A stretch of DNA of 64,000 nucleotides from Gordonia gummivorans (GCF_022513585.1 NZ_JAKWBF010000009.1:62001-126000); one strand, 5' to 3'. Counted from the stretch's first letter, positions 46,204 through 59,162 are shown. Made by a program: numbers and translations. Notes: generated from the sequence alone by a model not told the origin.

Positions 46204-46391
46204 TGGCCGCCCTTCTGCACATATGCGCGCACGAAGTCCTCGGCGTTCTCCTCGAGCACGTCGTCGATCTCGTCGAGCAGGTCGTCGGTGTCCTCGGCCA
46301 GCTTCTCGCGACGCTCTTGACCCGCACCACCCTCGGGACCCAGATCACCGTCGTCGTCGCCACCACCGCGCTTGGTCTGTTCCTGCGCCAT
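46200..46391 (-). CDS. pup: Prokaryotic ubiquitin-like protein Pup
   Basis: A 63-residue protein ending VQKGGQ. The terminal Gln must be deamidated to Glu by Dop before PafA can use it. The middle ([24 protein letters not shown]) is the Mpa-binding helix. The N-terminus is Gly/Asp-rich and disordered, giving the unfolding initiation site. The ATG at 46391 has GAGGAG six bases upstream. Confidence 0.97.
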   Translation of the reverse strand: MAQEQTKRGGGDDDGDLGPEGGAGQERREKLAEDTDDLLDEIDDVLEENAEDFVRAYVQKGGQ

Positions 46392-46495
46392 CTGCCACTC
46401 CTCACTCCGGCCCCGGCTTCGCCGCGGCGTAAATCCACCCTACCGGTGGCCGCGGCGTAACGGCGCCCTTAACACGAGCGTTGGGTTCGTCTCGG

Positions 46496-47995
46496 TTACG
46501 TGGTCAGCTGATCGACGAGTTCGGATGCGGAATGGACCGAATCCAGGAGCGCTCCGACGTGGGCCTCGCTGCCCCGCAACGGTTCGAGAGTGGGTATCCG
46601 GACCAGCGAGTCGCCGCCGAGGTCGAAGATCACCGAATCCCAGCTCGCCGCGGCGACATCGGCACCGAACCGGCGCAGACATTCACCGCGGAAGTAGGCG
46701 CGGGTGTTGCGCGGGGGTTCGGTGATCGCGGCGAGCACCGCGTTCTCGTCCACCAGACGCTTCATCGAACCCCGCGCCACCAGCCGGTTGTACAGACCCT
46801 TGTCGAGCCGGACGTCGGAGTACTGCAGGTCGATCAGCTGGAGACGCGGTGCCGACCACGACAATCCCTCGCGCTGACGGAACCCCTCCAGGATCCGCAG
46901 CTTCGCCGGCCAGTCGAGGATGTCGGCGCATTCCATCGGATCGCGTTCGAGACGGTCGAGGACGTCGGCCCACGTCGCCAGGACGTGCGCGGCCCGTTCG
47001 TCGTCGGAATGCTCACGGTCGTGGAAGGCCTGGCAACGCTGCAGATACTCGCGTTGCAGTGCGAGCGCGGTGACCTCGCGGCCGTCGGTGAGCGCTACCG
47101 TCGTCGTGAGCGTCGGGTCGTGACTGATGGTGTGCACGGCTTGCACCGGGCGGGCGAGTTCGATGTCGGAGAAGTCGACACCCGCCTCGATCAGATCGAG
47201 GACGAGCGCGGTCGTGCCCACCTTCAGATAGGTGGCGGTCTCGGCGAGATTCGCGTCGCCGATGATCACGTGCAGGCGGCGGTATCGCTCCGGGTCGGCG
47301 TGCGGTTCGTCGCGCGTGTTGATGATGCCCCGCTTGAGGGTGGTCTCCAGACCGACCTCGACCTCGATGTAGTCCGCACGTTGCGACAGCTGATATCCGG
47401 CCTCGTCGCCGGACTGCCCGATGCCCACCCGCCCCGATCCGGTGATCACCTGCCGAGACGCGAAAAAGGTGGTCAATCCGGCGATGACGGCGGTGAACGG
47501 CGTCTCTCGCGCCATGAGGTAGTTCTCATGAGTGCCGTACGACGCGCCCTTGCCGTCGATGTTGTTCTTGTAGAGCTGGAGGCGGGGTGCCCCCGGCACG
47601 CTCGCGACGTGGCGTGCCGCAGCCTCCATCACGCGCTCGCCCGCCTTGTCCCAGATCACCGCGTCGAGCGGGTCGGTCACCTCGGGAGCCGAGTACTCGG
47701 GATGCGCGTGGTCGACGTACAGGCGCGCCCCGTTGGTGAGGATCATGTTGGCCGCGCCGATCTCGTCGGCGTCGATGATCGGGGCCGGTCCCGACCCTCG
47801 CCCGAGGTCGAAACCGCGCGCATCACGAAGCGGCGACTCCACCTCGTAGTCCCAGCGCGTCCGCTTCGCGCGGGGCACACCGGCGGCCGCCGCATAGGCA
47901 AGAACGGCCTGTGTTGACGTCATGATCGGATTCGCGGTCGGGTCGCCCGGCGCCGAAATTCCGTACTCGACCTCGGTCCCGATGATTCGCTGCAT
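46496..47995 (-). CDS. dop: Pup deamidase/depupylase Dop
   Basis: A 499-residue PafA paralogue. [14 protein letters not shown] gives the catalytic Glu motif. [20 protein letters not shown] and [28 protein letters not shown] follow. The insertion after [23 protein letters not shown] (in parts) is the Dop loop that distinguishes it from PafA. It deamidates Pup and removes it from substrates. The ATG at 47995 has TAGGCT six bases upstream and lies 105 bases upstream of pup with no strong terminator visible between. Confidence 0.96.
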   Translation of the reverse strand: MQRIIGTEVEYGISAPGDPTANPIMTSTQAVLAYAAAAGVPRAKRTRWDYEVESPLRDARGFDLGRGSGPAPIIDADEIGAANMILTNGARLYVDHAHPEYSAPEVTDPLDAVIWDKAGERVMEAAARHVASVPGAPRLQLYKNNIDGKGASYGTHENYLMARETPFTAVIAGLTTFFASRQVITGSGRVGIGQSGDEAGYQLSQRADYIEVEVGLETTLKRGIINTRDEPHADPERYRRLHVIIGDANLAETATYLKVGTTALVLDLIEAGVDFSDIELARPVQAVHTISHDPTLTTTVALTDGREVTALALQREYLQRCQAFHDREHSDDERAAHVLATWADVLDRLERDPMECADILDWPAKLRILEGFRQREGLSWSAPRLQLIDLQYSDVRLDKGLYNRLVARGSMKRLVDENAVLAAITEPPRNTRAYFRGECLRRFGADVAAASWDSVIFDLGGDSLVRIPTLEPLRGSEAHVGALLDSVHSASELVDQLTT

Positions 47996-48001
47996 GCCAA
48001 G

Positions 48002-48007
48002 AGCCTA
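48002..48007 (-). promoter_or_regulatory. -10 element TAGGCT of the dop promoter
   Basis: TAGGCT ends six bases before the dop ATG. It shares the divergent gap with the glgP promoter (48082-48087). Confidence 0.45.
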
Positions 48008-48081
48008 ATTGTTCATCTCGGTGCGTCGAATCTTAACCCGTCGCTACGCTCGTCCCGGTCGCAGGGACCGTCTGACCTGGG

Positions 48082-48087
48082 TACCGT
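48082..48087 (+). promoter_or_regulatory. -10 element TACCGT of the glgP promoter
   Basis: TACCGT ends seven bases before the glgP GTG at 48095. No ribosome site is present, so a leaderless start is likely. Confidence 0.5.
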
Positions 48088-48094
48088 CTACGCC

Positions 48095-50677
48095 GTGAAA
48101 GCATTCCGCCGGTTCAACGTTCGCGTGCCCCTCCCCCCTCAACTCGCCGACCTGGCCGGCCTCGCCAACAACCTTCGATGGGTGTGGCACACACCGACGC
48201 AGGAGTTGTTCGCCACCATCTACCCGGAACGCTGGGCTGCGACCGGTGATCCGCTCCGGGTGCTCGCCGACGTCGACACCGAGCGCCTGCACGAACTGGC
48301 CGCCGACACCGAGTTCTGCGAACGGGTCACACAACTGCACGCCGACCTCGACGACTACATCGCCGCACCTCAATGGTTCGGTGACTATCGGTCGGCGGGA
48401 AACACTGTGCCGGAAGGCATTGCCTACTTCTCGATGGAGTTCGGCATCACCGAGGTGCTGCCCATCTACTCGGGTGGCCTCGGCATCCTGGCGGGTGACC
48501 ACCTCAAGGCAGCATCCGACCTCGGATTGCCACTGATCGGCGTCGGCCTGTTCTACCGCTCCGGCTACTTCCGGCAGAGCCTGTCGCACGACGGCTGGCA
48601 GATCGAGCGCTACCCGGTCAACGACCCCGGGGCCCTGCCGCTGACGCTGCTGGCCGACGATTCCGGTCCGGTCATCGTCCGCGTCGCCATGCCCGGCGAT
48701 CGCGCCCTCCACGCACAGGTGTGGATCGCGACCGTCGGTCGGATCCCGCTGTTGCTGCTCGACTCCGACATCTCGCTCAACGACGAAGAGCTCCGCGCCG
48801 TCACCGACCGCCTGTACGGCGGCGACCAGGATCACCGCATCAAACAGGAGATTCTGCTCGGCATCGGCGGCGTCCGGGCGCTGCGCGAGTACGTCCGCAT
48901 CACCGGTCGCGCAGAGCCGACGGTGTTCCACATGAACGAGGGCCATGCCGGTTTCCTCGGCGTCGAACGGGTGCGAGAACTCGTCGACGGCGGTGCGGGC
49001 CTCGATTTCGACACGGCGGAGGCGGTGGTCCGGGCGTCGAACATCTTCACCACCCACACGCCCGTCCCCGCGGGAATCGACCGCTTCCCCACCGACCTGG
49101 TTCGGTACTACCTCGCCGTCGGCCCCGACGGGCAGTCGCGACTGCTGCCGGGTCTCGACGTCGGCACCGTCCTCGAACTGGGCGATGAGTCCGATCCCGG
49201 TGTCTTCAACATGGCGCACATGGGATTCCGGCTCGGCCAGCGCAGCAACGGGGTGTCGCAGTTGCACGGCGAGGTCAGCCGCGAGATGTTCGCCGACCTC
49301 TGGCCCGGATTCGACGCCGCCGAGGTGCCGATCGGGTCGGTCACCAACGGCGTCCACGGCTTCACCTGGGTATCGCGGGCATGGCGGGAGCTGGTCGGCG
49401 CGGACGAGGACTCGGCCGGCGACCAGTACGCGGCGCTCAGTGTCGCCGACCTGTGGCAGACGCGGGAAGAACTGCGCGGCCAACTCGTCGACGAGGTACG
49501 CCGCCGTGCGCATGCCAGTGGCCGCGACCGTGGGTTCATCGACGCCGAATTGGGTTGGACCGCAGACATCTTCGACCCGTCCGCGCTGACGATCGGTTTC
49601 GCGCGCCGCGCCGCCACCTACAAGCGGCTCACGCTGATGCTGCGCGATCCCGACCGTCTGCGACGTATCCTGACCGACCCGGAGCGCCCCGTTCAGTTGG
49701 TTATCGCCGGCAAGGCGCATCCGGCCGACGATGGCGGAAAGGCGTTGATCCAGCAGGTCGTGCGTTTCACCGAGGACCCCGAGCTGCGCGACAAGATCGT
49801 CTTCTTGCCCGACTACGACATCTCGATGGCCCGGCACATCTACGCCGGCTGCGACGTGTGGCTCAACAACCCGGTACGCCCCATGGAGGCGTGCGGAACG
49901 TCGGGCATGAAGTCGGCACTCAACGGCGGACTCAACCTGTCGATCCTCGACGGCTGGTGGGACGAGATGGCCGACGGCGAAAACGGTTGGGCCATCCCAT
50001 CGGCGGAAGGCGTCACCGACGAGTACCGTCGCGACGACCTCGAGGCAGAGGCACTGTATTCGCTGCTCGAGGAGTCGGTGATCCCCCTCTTCTACAACCG
50101 CACCACCGACGGTGTCCCCGAGCGCTGGGTGGAGATGGTCCGGCACACGCTGAGCAAACTCGGCCCCAAGGTGCTCGCCTCCCGCATGGTGCGCGACTAC
50201 ACCACCCAGCTCTACTGCCCGGCCGCCGCGTCGTTCACGGCAGTGTGCGCCGACGACTACAAGGTCGCCGCCGACCTCGCCGCGTACCGGTCACGTCTCA
50301 ATCGCAGTTGGTCGTCGGTCATGATCGCCGGCGTCGAGGACGACAAGGCCGACGACGGTCTGCTCGTCACCGCGCACGTGGCGTCGGGGGCACTGTCTCC
50401 CACGGAGGTCAAGGTCGAGGCGATCCTCGGCCGGGTCACCGACGAAGGCGACATCGTCGACCCGCACTTCGCGATCATGTCGCCTGCAGCCCAACCCGAT
50501 TCGTCGGGGCGGTCGGTGTTCTCGGCCACCTTGGAACCACGCTCGTCGGGGCTGATCGGCTACACCGTGCGTGTCCTGCCCGCTCATCCGGCATTGAGCG
50601 ACGACGCCGAACTCGGATTGGTGCGCTATCCCGAGGTCTCCGCAGGCGTGACGACCTCGTTCACCATGCCGTCCTGA
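48095..50677 (+). CDS. glgP: Alpha-glucan phosphorylase (GT35)
   Basis: An 860-residue protein of the short alpha-glucan phosphorylase class, as in mycobacterial GlgP (Rv1328). The N-terminal domain contains LANNLRWVWHTPTQELF, and IAYFSMEFGITEVLPIYSGGLGILAGDHLKAASD (in parts) builds the active site. The pyridoxal-phosphate Lys is in MEACGTSGMKSALNGGLNLSILDGWW. It releases glucose 1-phosphate from glycogen or maltodextrin. It is inserted between dop and mpa, where mycobacteria carry other genes. A 14-base-arm hairpin follows. Confidence 0.95.
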   Translation: MKAFRRFNVRVPLPPQLADLAGLANNLRWVWHTPTQELFATIYPERWAATGDPLRVLADVDTERLHELAADTEFCERVTQLHADLDDYIAAPQWFGDYRSAGNTVPEGIAYFSMEFGITEVLPIYSGGLGILAGDHLKAASDLGLPLIGVGLFYRSGYFRQSLSHDGWQIERYPVNDPGALPLTLLADDSGPVIVRVAMPGDRALHAQVWIATVGRIPLLLLDSDISLNDEELRAVTDRLYGGDQDHRIKQEILLGIGGVRALREYVRITGRAEPTVFHMNEGHAGFLGVERVRELVDGGAGLDFDTAEAVVRASNIFTTHTPVPAGIDRFPTDLVRYYLAVGPDGQSRLLPGLDVGTVLELGDESDPGVFNMAHMGFRLGQRSNGVSQLHGEVSREMFADLWPGFDAAEVPIGSVTNGVHGFTWVSRAWRELVGADEDSAGDQYAALSVADLWQTREELRGQLVDEVRRRAHASGRDRGFIDAELGWTADIFDPSALTIGFARRAATYKRLTLMLRDPDRLRRILTDPERPVQLVIAGKAHPADDGGKALIQQVVRFTEDPELRDKIVFLPDYDISMARHIYAGCDVWLNNPVRPMEACGTSGMKSALNGGLNLSILDGWWDEMADGENGWAIPSAEGVTDEYRRDDLEAEALYSLLEESVIPLFYNRTTDGVPERWVEMVRHTLSKLGPKVLASRMVRDYTTQLYCPAAASFTAVCADDYKVAADLAAYRSRLNRSWSSVMIAGVEDDKADDGLLVTAHVASGALSPTEVKVEAILGRVTDEGDIVDPHFAIMSPAAQPDSSGRSVFSATLEPRSSGLIGYTVRVLPAHPALSDDAELGLVRYPEVSAGVTTSFTMPS

Positions 50678-50683
50678 CGGGAA

Positions 50684-50716
50684 CAGTCACCCGGCGGAAT
50701 GACCGCCGGGTGACTG
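50684..50716. terminator. Strong bidirectional hairpin terminator
   Basis: CAGTCACCCGGCGG and its perfect complement enclose the loop AATGA. It sits between the convergent glgP and ABC transporter genes. There is no T-run on either strand, but the 14-bp GC-rich stem is the strongest hairpin seen in the window. Confidence 0.7.
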
Positions 50717-50726
50717 GACCGACTGA

Positions 50727-53228
50727 TCAGCGGGCCTTCTTCAGGCGCAGCTTGGAGTAGGTGATGCCGGCCAGGATCGCGCCGATGATCACCAGCACGA
50801 GCATCGCCAGCGCGAAGTTGGCGAAGGTCGACTCCCACAAGCCGTTGCCGGCGGCCTGGGGTGCGTAGGAGTTGATGTAGGTCAGGTCCACCGAGCCTGC
50901 CGACGCCACGTACCCCCAGAAGGACGGGAAGATCCACGAGATCTGTTCCAGGCCCGGCTTGTCGAGAGCGAACAGGCCACCGCAGAACACCAGCTGCACC
51001 ATGATCACGATGACCAGCGGTGGCATCACCTGCTCATTGGACTTCACCATCGACGAGATGGCCAGTCCGACAAGGGTCGACACGCAGGCCAGCGCCGCGA
51101 TCGAAATCACCAGGTCTATCGGCGGGCTGATGAACGGTCCGCCGAACTCGGGTATGCCGCGGCCCGCAAAGCAGATGGCGACCATCACGATGCTCTGCAG
51201 AACGGCAGCAGTGAAGAACACGAGGATCTTTGCCCACAGGTAGGCGCCCGGTCGGAGGCCGACCGCGCGTTCGCGTTCGAAGATGTCGCGCTCACCCACC
51301 AGATCGCGCACGGTCAACGCGGCGCCCATGAAGGCAGCCCCGACGACGAGCACGACCAGGATCTGCACCGCCTCACCGGCATCCTTGGGTGGCGGCACGC
51401 CCGGTGGATGGTTGGGATCGCCGACGAGCCCAAAGCCGTTCGAGCCGGGAATCACCAAAGTCAGCGCACCCAGCACCACCGGCAGCAGAACCAGGAATGC
51501 GAGATACCCGACGTCGGCGAAGATCAGTCGGACCTGTCGGCGCGACACGGTGCTCGACTGACGCAGGAAACTGGTGTGCGGTATCGGGATCGGCGGTCCG
51601 GGTGGACGCATCGGTGGCGGAGGTCGGCGGCGGCGGCGATTGCGGTCGAGGAACCGCATGTGGGCGGTGTCGGGTTGATCGGCGACAAAGGAGAAGATCT
51701 CGGCCCAGTCGTCGGTGCCCATCGCGCCGCGGACCTGTGCCGGCGGTCCGCAGAACGCGGTCTTGCCGCCCGGGGCCAACAGCAGCACCTGGTCGCACAT
51801 CGACAGGTAGGTCAGCGAGTGGGTCACCACCAACACCACGCGGCCGGCATCGGCGAGGCGGCGCAGCGTCGCCATCACCTGACGGTCGAGCGCCGGATCG
51901 AGCCCCGACGTCGGTTCGTCGAGAATCAGCAGCGACGGACCGGTGAGCAACTCCATTGCCACCGAAGCACGCTTCTGCTGGCCACCGGAGAGTTTCTCCA
52001 CCCGGGTGTCGACGTGCTCGGTGAGTTGGAGCTCGGACAGGACACCGTTGATGACGTTGTCGCGGTCGGCCTTGCTGAGGTCGGGTGGCAGTCGCAGTTC
52101 TGCGGCGTAACGCAGAGCCTGACGCAGGGTCAGTTTGTGGTGCAGCACATCCTTCTGCGGCACCATTCCGATACGGGTGCGCAGGGCGTCGTACTCGGCG
52201 TGGACGCTGCGGTTCTCGAAGGTCACCTGACCACTGGTGGGCGCGTTGAGACCGGCGACGATCTTGGACACGGTGGACTTACCCGCGCCCGACGGTCCGA
52301 TGATGGCGGTCAGCGTGCCCGGGCTGGCGCTGAACTCGACGTCGGCCAGCAATTGCTTCCCGCCGTCGACCACCAGACTGACGCCGTGCACATGGACACC
52401 GCCGGCCACCGCTTCGCGAGCCTGACCGCGGATGAGGGTGCCGCCGGACACCACGAAGTCACTGTTACCGATGGTCACCACGTCGCCGTCGGTGAGCTGT
52501 GCCTGGCCCACCCGTCGCCCGTTCACGAAGGTGCCGTTGACGCTGTTCAGGTCGGCGATGACCAGCCCGGACTGCCCGGTACTCACCCGGGCGTGGTGGC
52601 GGGAGGCCAGCACGTCGCTGACGACGATGTCGTTGTCCGGGGTACGACCGATGGTCTGGACACCGCGCAGCGAGATCGACTCACGAGCGGGCGGGGTGTC
52701 GGCGCCCGGCAGTCGGTACACCGCCGACACGTTCTGTTGGAGTGACTGCAGGTGTGGTGCGTTGCGCAGTTCCTGCGGCATCGGTTCGACGCCGTTGTCG
52801 CGGGAGTACGTTCCGGGCGCGGGAACGCGCATCGGCATGCTGCCCGACCCCGGGCCGGCCGGCGGACCGGGACGAAACCCACCGGACGGCGGGGGCGGGC
52901 CGCCAGGCCCCACCGGGTCCAAGGCGAGATCGAGGACCGGGCCGGTCACCGCGTCGCCGATACGCACCTGAACCGGGCCAGACACGGTCAATTCCGGGAT
53001 GCGTCGACCGTTCAGATAGAAGCCGTTGGTCGAACCGGTGTCGACCAGACACCACGCAGTGACGCGCCACTCGAGCGCCAGATGATGCCGCGACACCATC
53101 GGGTGGTTGATCACAATGTCGTTGTCGGGGGTGCGGCCGATCGAGATCCGTTGGCGGTCACCGATCGGGTGCACCTGACCGCCGTCGACGGTCACGCGCC
53201 CGCGCGTCATGGACATACTGTTCATCAC
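50727..53228 (-). CDS. FHA-domain ABC exporter (Rv1747-like)
   Basis: An 833-residue half-transporter fusion. FHA domain 1 is at about residues 22-95 (ISIGRTPDNDIVINHPMVSRHHLALEW, in parts), and FHA domain 2 about 188-258 (QTIGRTPDNDIVVSDVLASRHHARV). The ABC domain is at about 280-490: Walker A GPSGAGKST, signature LSGGQQKRASVAMELL, Walker B LLILDEPTSGLDP. An ABC-2 membrane domain with six helices ends the protein. The FHA domains read phosphothreonine, so a Ser/Thr kinase probably controls it. The mycobacterial homologue affects lipooligosaccharide/PIM export. The GTG start has TAGAGT six bases upstream. Confidence 0.93.
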   Translation of the reverse strand: MMNSMSMTRGRVTVDGGQVHPIGDRQRISIGRTPDNDIVINHPMVSRHHLALEWRVTAWCLVDTGSTNGFYLNGRRIPELTVSGPVQVRIGDAVTGPVLDLALDPVGPGGPPPPSGGFRPGPPAGPGSGSMPMRVPAPGTYSRDNGVEPMPQELRNAPHLQSLQQNVSAVYRLPGADTPPARESISLRGVQTIGRTPDNDIVVSDVLASRHHARVSTGQSGLVIADLNSVNGTFVNGRRVGQAQLTDGDVVTIGNSDFVVSGGTLIRGQAREAVAGGVHVHGVSLVVDGGKQLLADVEFSASPGTLTAIIGPSGAGKSTVSKIVAGLNAPTSGQVTFENRSVHAEYDALRTRIGMVPQKDVLHHKLTLRQALRYAAELRLPPDLSKADRDNVINGVLSELQLTEHVDTRVEKLSGGQQKRASVAMELLTGPSLLILDEPTSGLDPALDRQVMATLRRLADAGRVVLVVTHSLTYLSMCDQVLLLAPGGKTAFCGPPAQVRGAMGTDDWAEIFSFVADQPDTAHMRFLDRNRRRRRPPPPMRPPGPPIPIPHTSFLRQSSTVSRRQVRLIFADVGYLAFLVLLPVVLGALTLVIPGSNGFGLVGDPNHPPGVPPPKDAGEAVQILVVLVVGAAFMGAALTVRDLVGERDIFERERAVGLRPGAYLWAKILVFFTAAVLQSIVMVAICFAGRGIPEFGGPFISPPIDLVISIAALACVSTLVGLAISSMVKSNEQVMPPLVIVIMVQLVFCGGLFALDKPGLEQISWIFPSFWGYVASAGSVDLTYINSYAPQAAGNGLWESTFANFALAMLVLVIIGAILAGITYSKLRLKKAR

Positions 53229-53234
53229 CGAATG

Positions 53235-53240
53235 ACTCTA
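53235..53240 (-). promoter_or_regulatory. -10 element TAGAGT of the FHA-ABC promoter
   Basis: TAGAGT ends six bases before the GTG at 53228, consistent with a leaderless start and with initiation at this GTG rather than the following ATG codons. Confidence 0.45.
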
Positions 53241-53308
53241 GTGCCTGATCGCGAGGTCCACACCGCACCTGTCGGCCGGTCGGCCGACCCGCGTGTCGCG
53301 CCGCTCGA

Positions 53309-55117
53309 CTACAAGTACTGGCCGGTGTTGGTCTCGGTGTCGATCGCGCGGCTGGCACCCGAACTCTTGCCGGTGACCAGGGTGCGGATGTACACGATCC
53401 GCTCACCCTTCTTGCCCGAGATACGGGCCCAGTCATCGGGATTGGTGGTGTTCGGCAGGTCCTCGTTCTCCGCGAACTCGTCGAGGATCGAGTCGAACAG
53501 GTGCTGGACCCGCAATCCCGGCTGACCGGTCTCGAGCTGCGACTTGATCGCGTACTTCTTGGACCGGTCGACCACGTTCTGGATCATGGCGCCCGAGTTG
53601 AAGTCCTTGAAATACATGATCTCCTTGTCGCCGTTGGCGTAGGTGACCTCCAGGAACCGGTTGTCGTCGCTCTCGGCGTACATGCGCTCGACGACCCGCT
53701 CGATCATGGCGTTGATGCAGGCCGTCCGGTCGCCGCCGAACTCGCCCAGATCGTCGGCGTGCACGGGCAGTTCTTCCACCAGGTACTTGGAGAAGATGTC
53801 CATCGCCGACTCCGCGTCGGGGCGCTCGATCTTGATCTTGACGTCGAGGCGGCCGGGCCGCAGGATCGCCGGATCGATCATGTCCTCGCGGTTGGAGGCG
53901 CCGATCACGATGACGTTCTCCAGGCCCTCGACACCGTCGATCTCGCTGAGCAGCTGCGGCACAACAGTGGTCTCCACGTCCGACGAGACGCCGGAACCGC
54001 GAGTCCGGAAGATCGAGTCCATCTCGTCGAAGAACACGATCACCGGAGTGCCTTCCGAGGCCTTCTCGCGTGCCCGCTGGAAGATCAGGCGGATGTGCCG
54101 CTCGGTCTCGCCGACGAACTTGTTGAGGAGCTCGGGACCCTTGATGTTGAGGAAGTAGGACTTCGCTTCCTTCGCGTCGTCGCCGCGCGCCTGCGCGATC
54201 TTCTTGGCGAGCGAGTTGGCCACTGCCTTCGCGATGAGGGTCTTGCCGCAGCCGGGCGGGCCGTACAGCAGGACGCCCTTGGGCGGACGCAGCGCGTAGT
54301 CGCGGAACAGGTCCTTGTGCAGGAACGGGAGTTCGACGGCATCACGGATCTGCTCGATCTGGCGGCCGAGACCACCGATGTCCTCGTAGCCGACGTCGGG
54401 AACCTCCTCGAGGACCAGGTCCTCGACCTCGGCCTTCGGGACGCGCTCGAACGCGAATCCGGCTTTGGTGTCGATCAGCAGCGAGTCACCGGGACGCAAC
54501 TTGCGCCGCTTGCCGTCCTCGCCGTCGACGTCACCGAGCAGCGGTTCGGCGAGCCAGACCACGCGCTCCTCGTCGGCGTGCCCGACCACCAGGGCCCGCT
54601 GGCCGTCGCCGAGTACCTCGCGCAGTGTGCTGATCTCGCCGACCGTGTCGAACTCACAGGCCTCGACGATGGTCAGGGCCTCGTTGAGGCGCAGCGTCTG
54701 ACCCCTGTGCAGGGTCTCGGTGTCGATGTTGGGCGAACACGTGAGCCGCATCTTGCGCCCGGAGGTGAACACGTCGACCGTCGAGTCGGCTTGCACCTCC
54801 AACAAGATCCCGTAGCCGCTCGGCGGCTGTCCGAGGCGGTCGACTTCCTCTCGGAGCGCCACCAACTGCTGGCGGGCGTCCTTGAGGGTGTCGAGAAGTT
54901 TGGCGTTGCGCACGGTGAGGTTGTCGACACGTTCCTGCAGCGCGTGGACATCCCCGGCGGGTGTGTCGGCTGCAGGCCTGCCGAACGGCGCGCGCTCGCT
55001 CCCGCTGCGTGGCAGCGGCGGGGTGTAGGCAGGAGTGAAATCCTCGTCGGATGCACTTGCGCTCTCGGGAACCCTGCGGTCACCCGTGGGGGCATCGTGG
55101 CGGTCAGATTCGGTCAT
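53309..55117 (-). CDS. mpa: Proteasomal ATPase Mpa/ARC
   Basis: A 602-residue AAA+ unfoldase. A coiled coil at about residues 60-95 ([27 protein letters not shown], in parts) captures Pup. Two OB domains follow to about residue 225. The AAA module has Walker A GPPGCGKT, Walker [13 protein letters not shown] and an Arg-finger region at [14 protein letters not shown]. The last residues GQYL are the motif that docks into the proteasome alpha ring. The ATG at 55117 has GAGAGGAG six bases upstream; an upstream in-frame reading has no such site. It lies apart from pup-prcBA. Confidence 0.97.
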   Translation of the reverse strand: MTESDRHDAPTGDRRVPESASASDEDFTPAYTPPLPRSGSERAPFGRPAADTPAGDVHALQERVDNLTVRNAKLLDTLKDARQQLVALREEVDRLGQPPSGYGILLEVQADSTVDVFTSGRKMRLTCSPNIDTETLHRGQTLRLNEALTIVEACEFDTVGEISTLREVLGDGQRALVVGHADEERVVWLAEPLLGDVDGEDGKRRKLRPGDSLLIDTKAGFAFERVPKAEVEDLVLEEVPDVGYEDIGGLGRQIEQIRDAVELPFLHKDLFRDYALRPPKGVLLYGPPGCGKTLIAKAVANSLAKKIAQARGDDAKEAKSYFLNIKGPELLNKFVGETERHIRLIFQRAREKASEGTPVIVFFDEMDSIFRTRGSGVSSDVETTVVPQLLSEIDGVEGLENVIVIGASNREDMIDPAILRPGRLDVKIKIERPDAESAMDIFSKYLVEELPVHADDLGEFGGDRTACINAMIERVVERMYAESDDNRFLEVTYANGDKEIMYFKDFNSGAMIQNVVDRSKKYAIKSQLETGQPGLRVQHLFDSILDEFAENEDLPNTTNPDDWARISGKKGERIVYIRTLVTGKSSGASRAIDTETNTGQYL

Positions 55118-55271
55118 TGCTGACTCCTCTCCCCGGCAATCATCCGATCCCTCGATCGAATGCTTGCGCCGTGTCTCCACGCTACCGGGAGCGCTCGTAA
55201 ATCGCCCTCCACCGCGCGAATGGTGATGTTGACGGTGTGTTAAATATGCGTCTTCTCAACGTATTCGCGAT

Positions 55272-55286
55272 GTTTCGACGCGAAAC
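55272..55286. promoter_or_regulatory. 15-bp palindrome upstream of mpa
   Basis: GTTTCG-ACG-CGAAAC lies in the 180-base gap between the trmI stop and the mpa start, within an AT-richer stretch. It may be an operator or part of a terminator. No regulator is recognised. Confidence 0.3.
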
Positions 55287-55297
55287 CGATTTCCCGG

Positions 55298-57963
<2,666 letters not shown>

Positions 57964-58014
57964 GCAAGACACTCCGAGCCGGACCTGGAAGCAGGCAGAG
58001 CTCGGCCTCGTCGC

Positions 58015-58098
58015 AAACCGCACGTGGTGCCAGAAACCGCGGGTGGTGCCAGAAACCGCTGGCGCGCCCCTGGTTTCTGGCCAGACACGCGGTTTCTG
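58015..58098. repeat. CAGAAACC-type direct and inverted repeat array
   Basis: Two 19-base direct repeats (58015-58033 and 58034-58052, unit AAACCGCACGTGGTGCCAG with two changes) and a partial third to 58062 are followed by two inverted copies, GGTTTCTGGCC (58072) and GCGGTTTCTG (58089-58098). The gap between the thioesterase and hisG (57964-58247) holds no credible gene. Confidence 0.75.
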
Positions 58099-58151
58099 AA
58101 ATCGCGACACGCCCAAAGGTCAGCGAGCGGCTCGCCAAACTCGTCGGCTAT

Positions 58152-58218
58152 CTGTACGCCCCAGCCCGACCACGTGCACTGTGCATTTGACTGGGCTCCC
58201 AGGTACAGATTTCCGCAG
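58152..58218. repeat. Repeated palindromic element, family 2, copy B
   Basis: 58175-58218 matches 33482-33525 at 38 of 44 positions. The inner palindrome is TGCAC-T-GTGCA (58175-58185). Outer pairs are AGCCC (58163-58167) with GGGCT (58193-58197), and CTGTAC (58152-58157) with GTACAG (58203-58208). It too lies between two convergent genes. Confidence 0.75.
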
Positions 58219-58247
58219 TTCAGGAGGCCGAAGACAGTCTCGTCGAC

Positions 58248-59093
58248 TCAGAAGCGACAGGACCGGATGTCGGTGGCGAGGATCGCCTTCGCGCCGAGTT
58301 CGGAGAGCTTATCCATCAGGTTCTGGTGGTCCTTGCGCGGCACCATGGCCCGGATTGCGACCCAGTCGGGATCGGCCATCGGAGCCACCGTCGGCGACTC
58401 CAGGCCGGGGGTCAGCTTCGACGCCTCGGCGAGCAGCGAACGTGGGCAGTCGTAGTCGATCATCACGTACTGCTGACCGAAGACGACGCCCTGCACGCGC
58501 GCGACGAACTGCCGGGCGGCCTTGCCCCGCTCGGCGCCGGCCCGCGAGATGAGGACCGCCTCGGAGTCGCACAGCGTCTCGCCGAAGGCGACCAGCCCGT
58601 GCTGGCGCAGCGTGCGTCCCGAGCCCACCACGTCGGCGATCGCGTCGGCGACGCCGAGCTGGATGGAGATCTCGACCGCACCGTCGAGGCGGATGATGTC
58701 GGCCTCGATTCCCCGCTCGGCGAGATCGGCGCGCACCAGATTCGGGTACGACGTCGCGATCCGCTTGCCGGCGAGGTCGTCGACAGTCCAGGTCTGATTG
58801 CCGGGAGCGGCATAGCGGAAGGTCGACGAGCCGAAGCCCATCGACAACTCCTCGTCGACCGCGGCACCGGAGTCACCGGCAAGGTCACGGCCGGTGATGC
58901 CGAGATCGAGGGTGCCCGCGCCGACGTAGATGGCGATGTCCTTGGGGCGCAGGAAGAAGAACTCGACGTCGTTCGCGTTGTCGAGAACGGTGAGGTCCTT
59001 GGCGTCGGAACGCTTGCGATATCCGGCCTCGGCGAGCACCGCCGACGCCGATTCGGAGAGCGCACCCTTGTTGGGAACGGCTACGCGCAACAT
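58248..59093 (-). CDS. hisG: ATP phosphoribosyltransferase HisG (long form)
   Basis: A 281-residue protein. [40 protein letters not shown] and [19 protein letters not shown] are the catalytic core, with [18 protein letters not shown] for PRPP binding. The C-terminal 75 residues are the histidine-binding regulatory domain of the long form, so feedback inhibition is expected. It catalyses the first step of histidine synthesis. hisE lies 69 bases upstream, and the two form the usual actinobacterial pair. Confidence 0.97.
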   Translation of the reverse strand: MLRVAVPNKGALSESASAVLAEAGYRKRSDAKDLTVLDNANDVEFFFLRPKDIAIYVGAGTLDLGITGRDLAGDSGAAVDEELSMGFGSSTFRYAAPGNQTWTVDDLAGKRIATSYPNLVRADLAERGIEADIIRLDGAVEISIQLGVADAIADVVGSGRTLRQHGLVAFGETLCDSEAVLISRAGAERGKAARQFVARVQGVVFGQQYVMIDYDCPRSLLAEASKLTPGLESPTVAPMADPDWVAIRAMVPRKDHQNLMDKLSELGAKAILATDIRSCRF

Positions 59094-59162
59094 GATGTGG
59101 TCCTTAATGATTGCCGGGATGAGTGACGTGTGCGCCGGGAGTCGGGTGCGTGCACCGACTCC

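Noticed and set aside
48044..50146. 700-residue minus-strand frame
   Set aside because: Antisense shadow of glgP.
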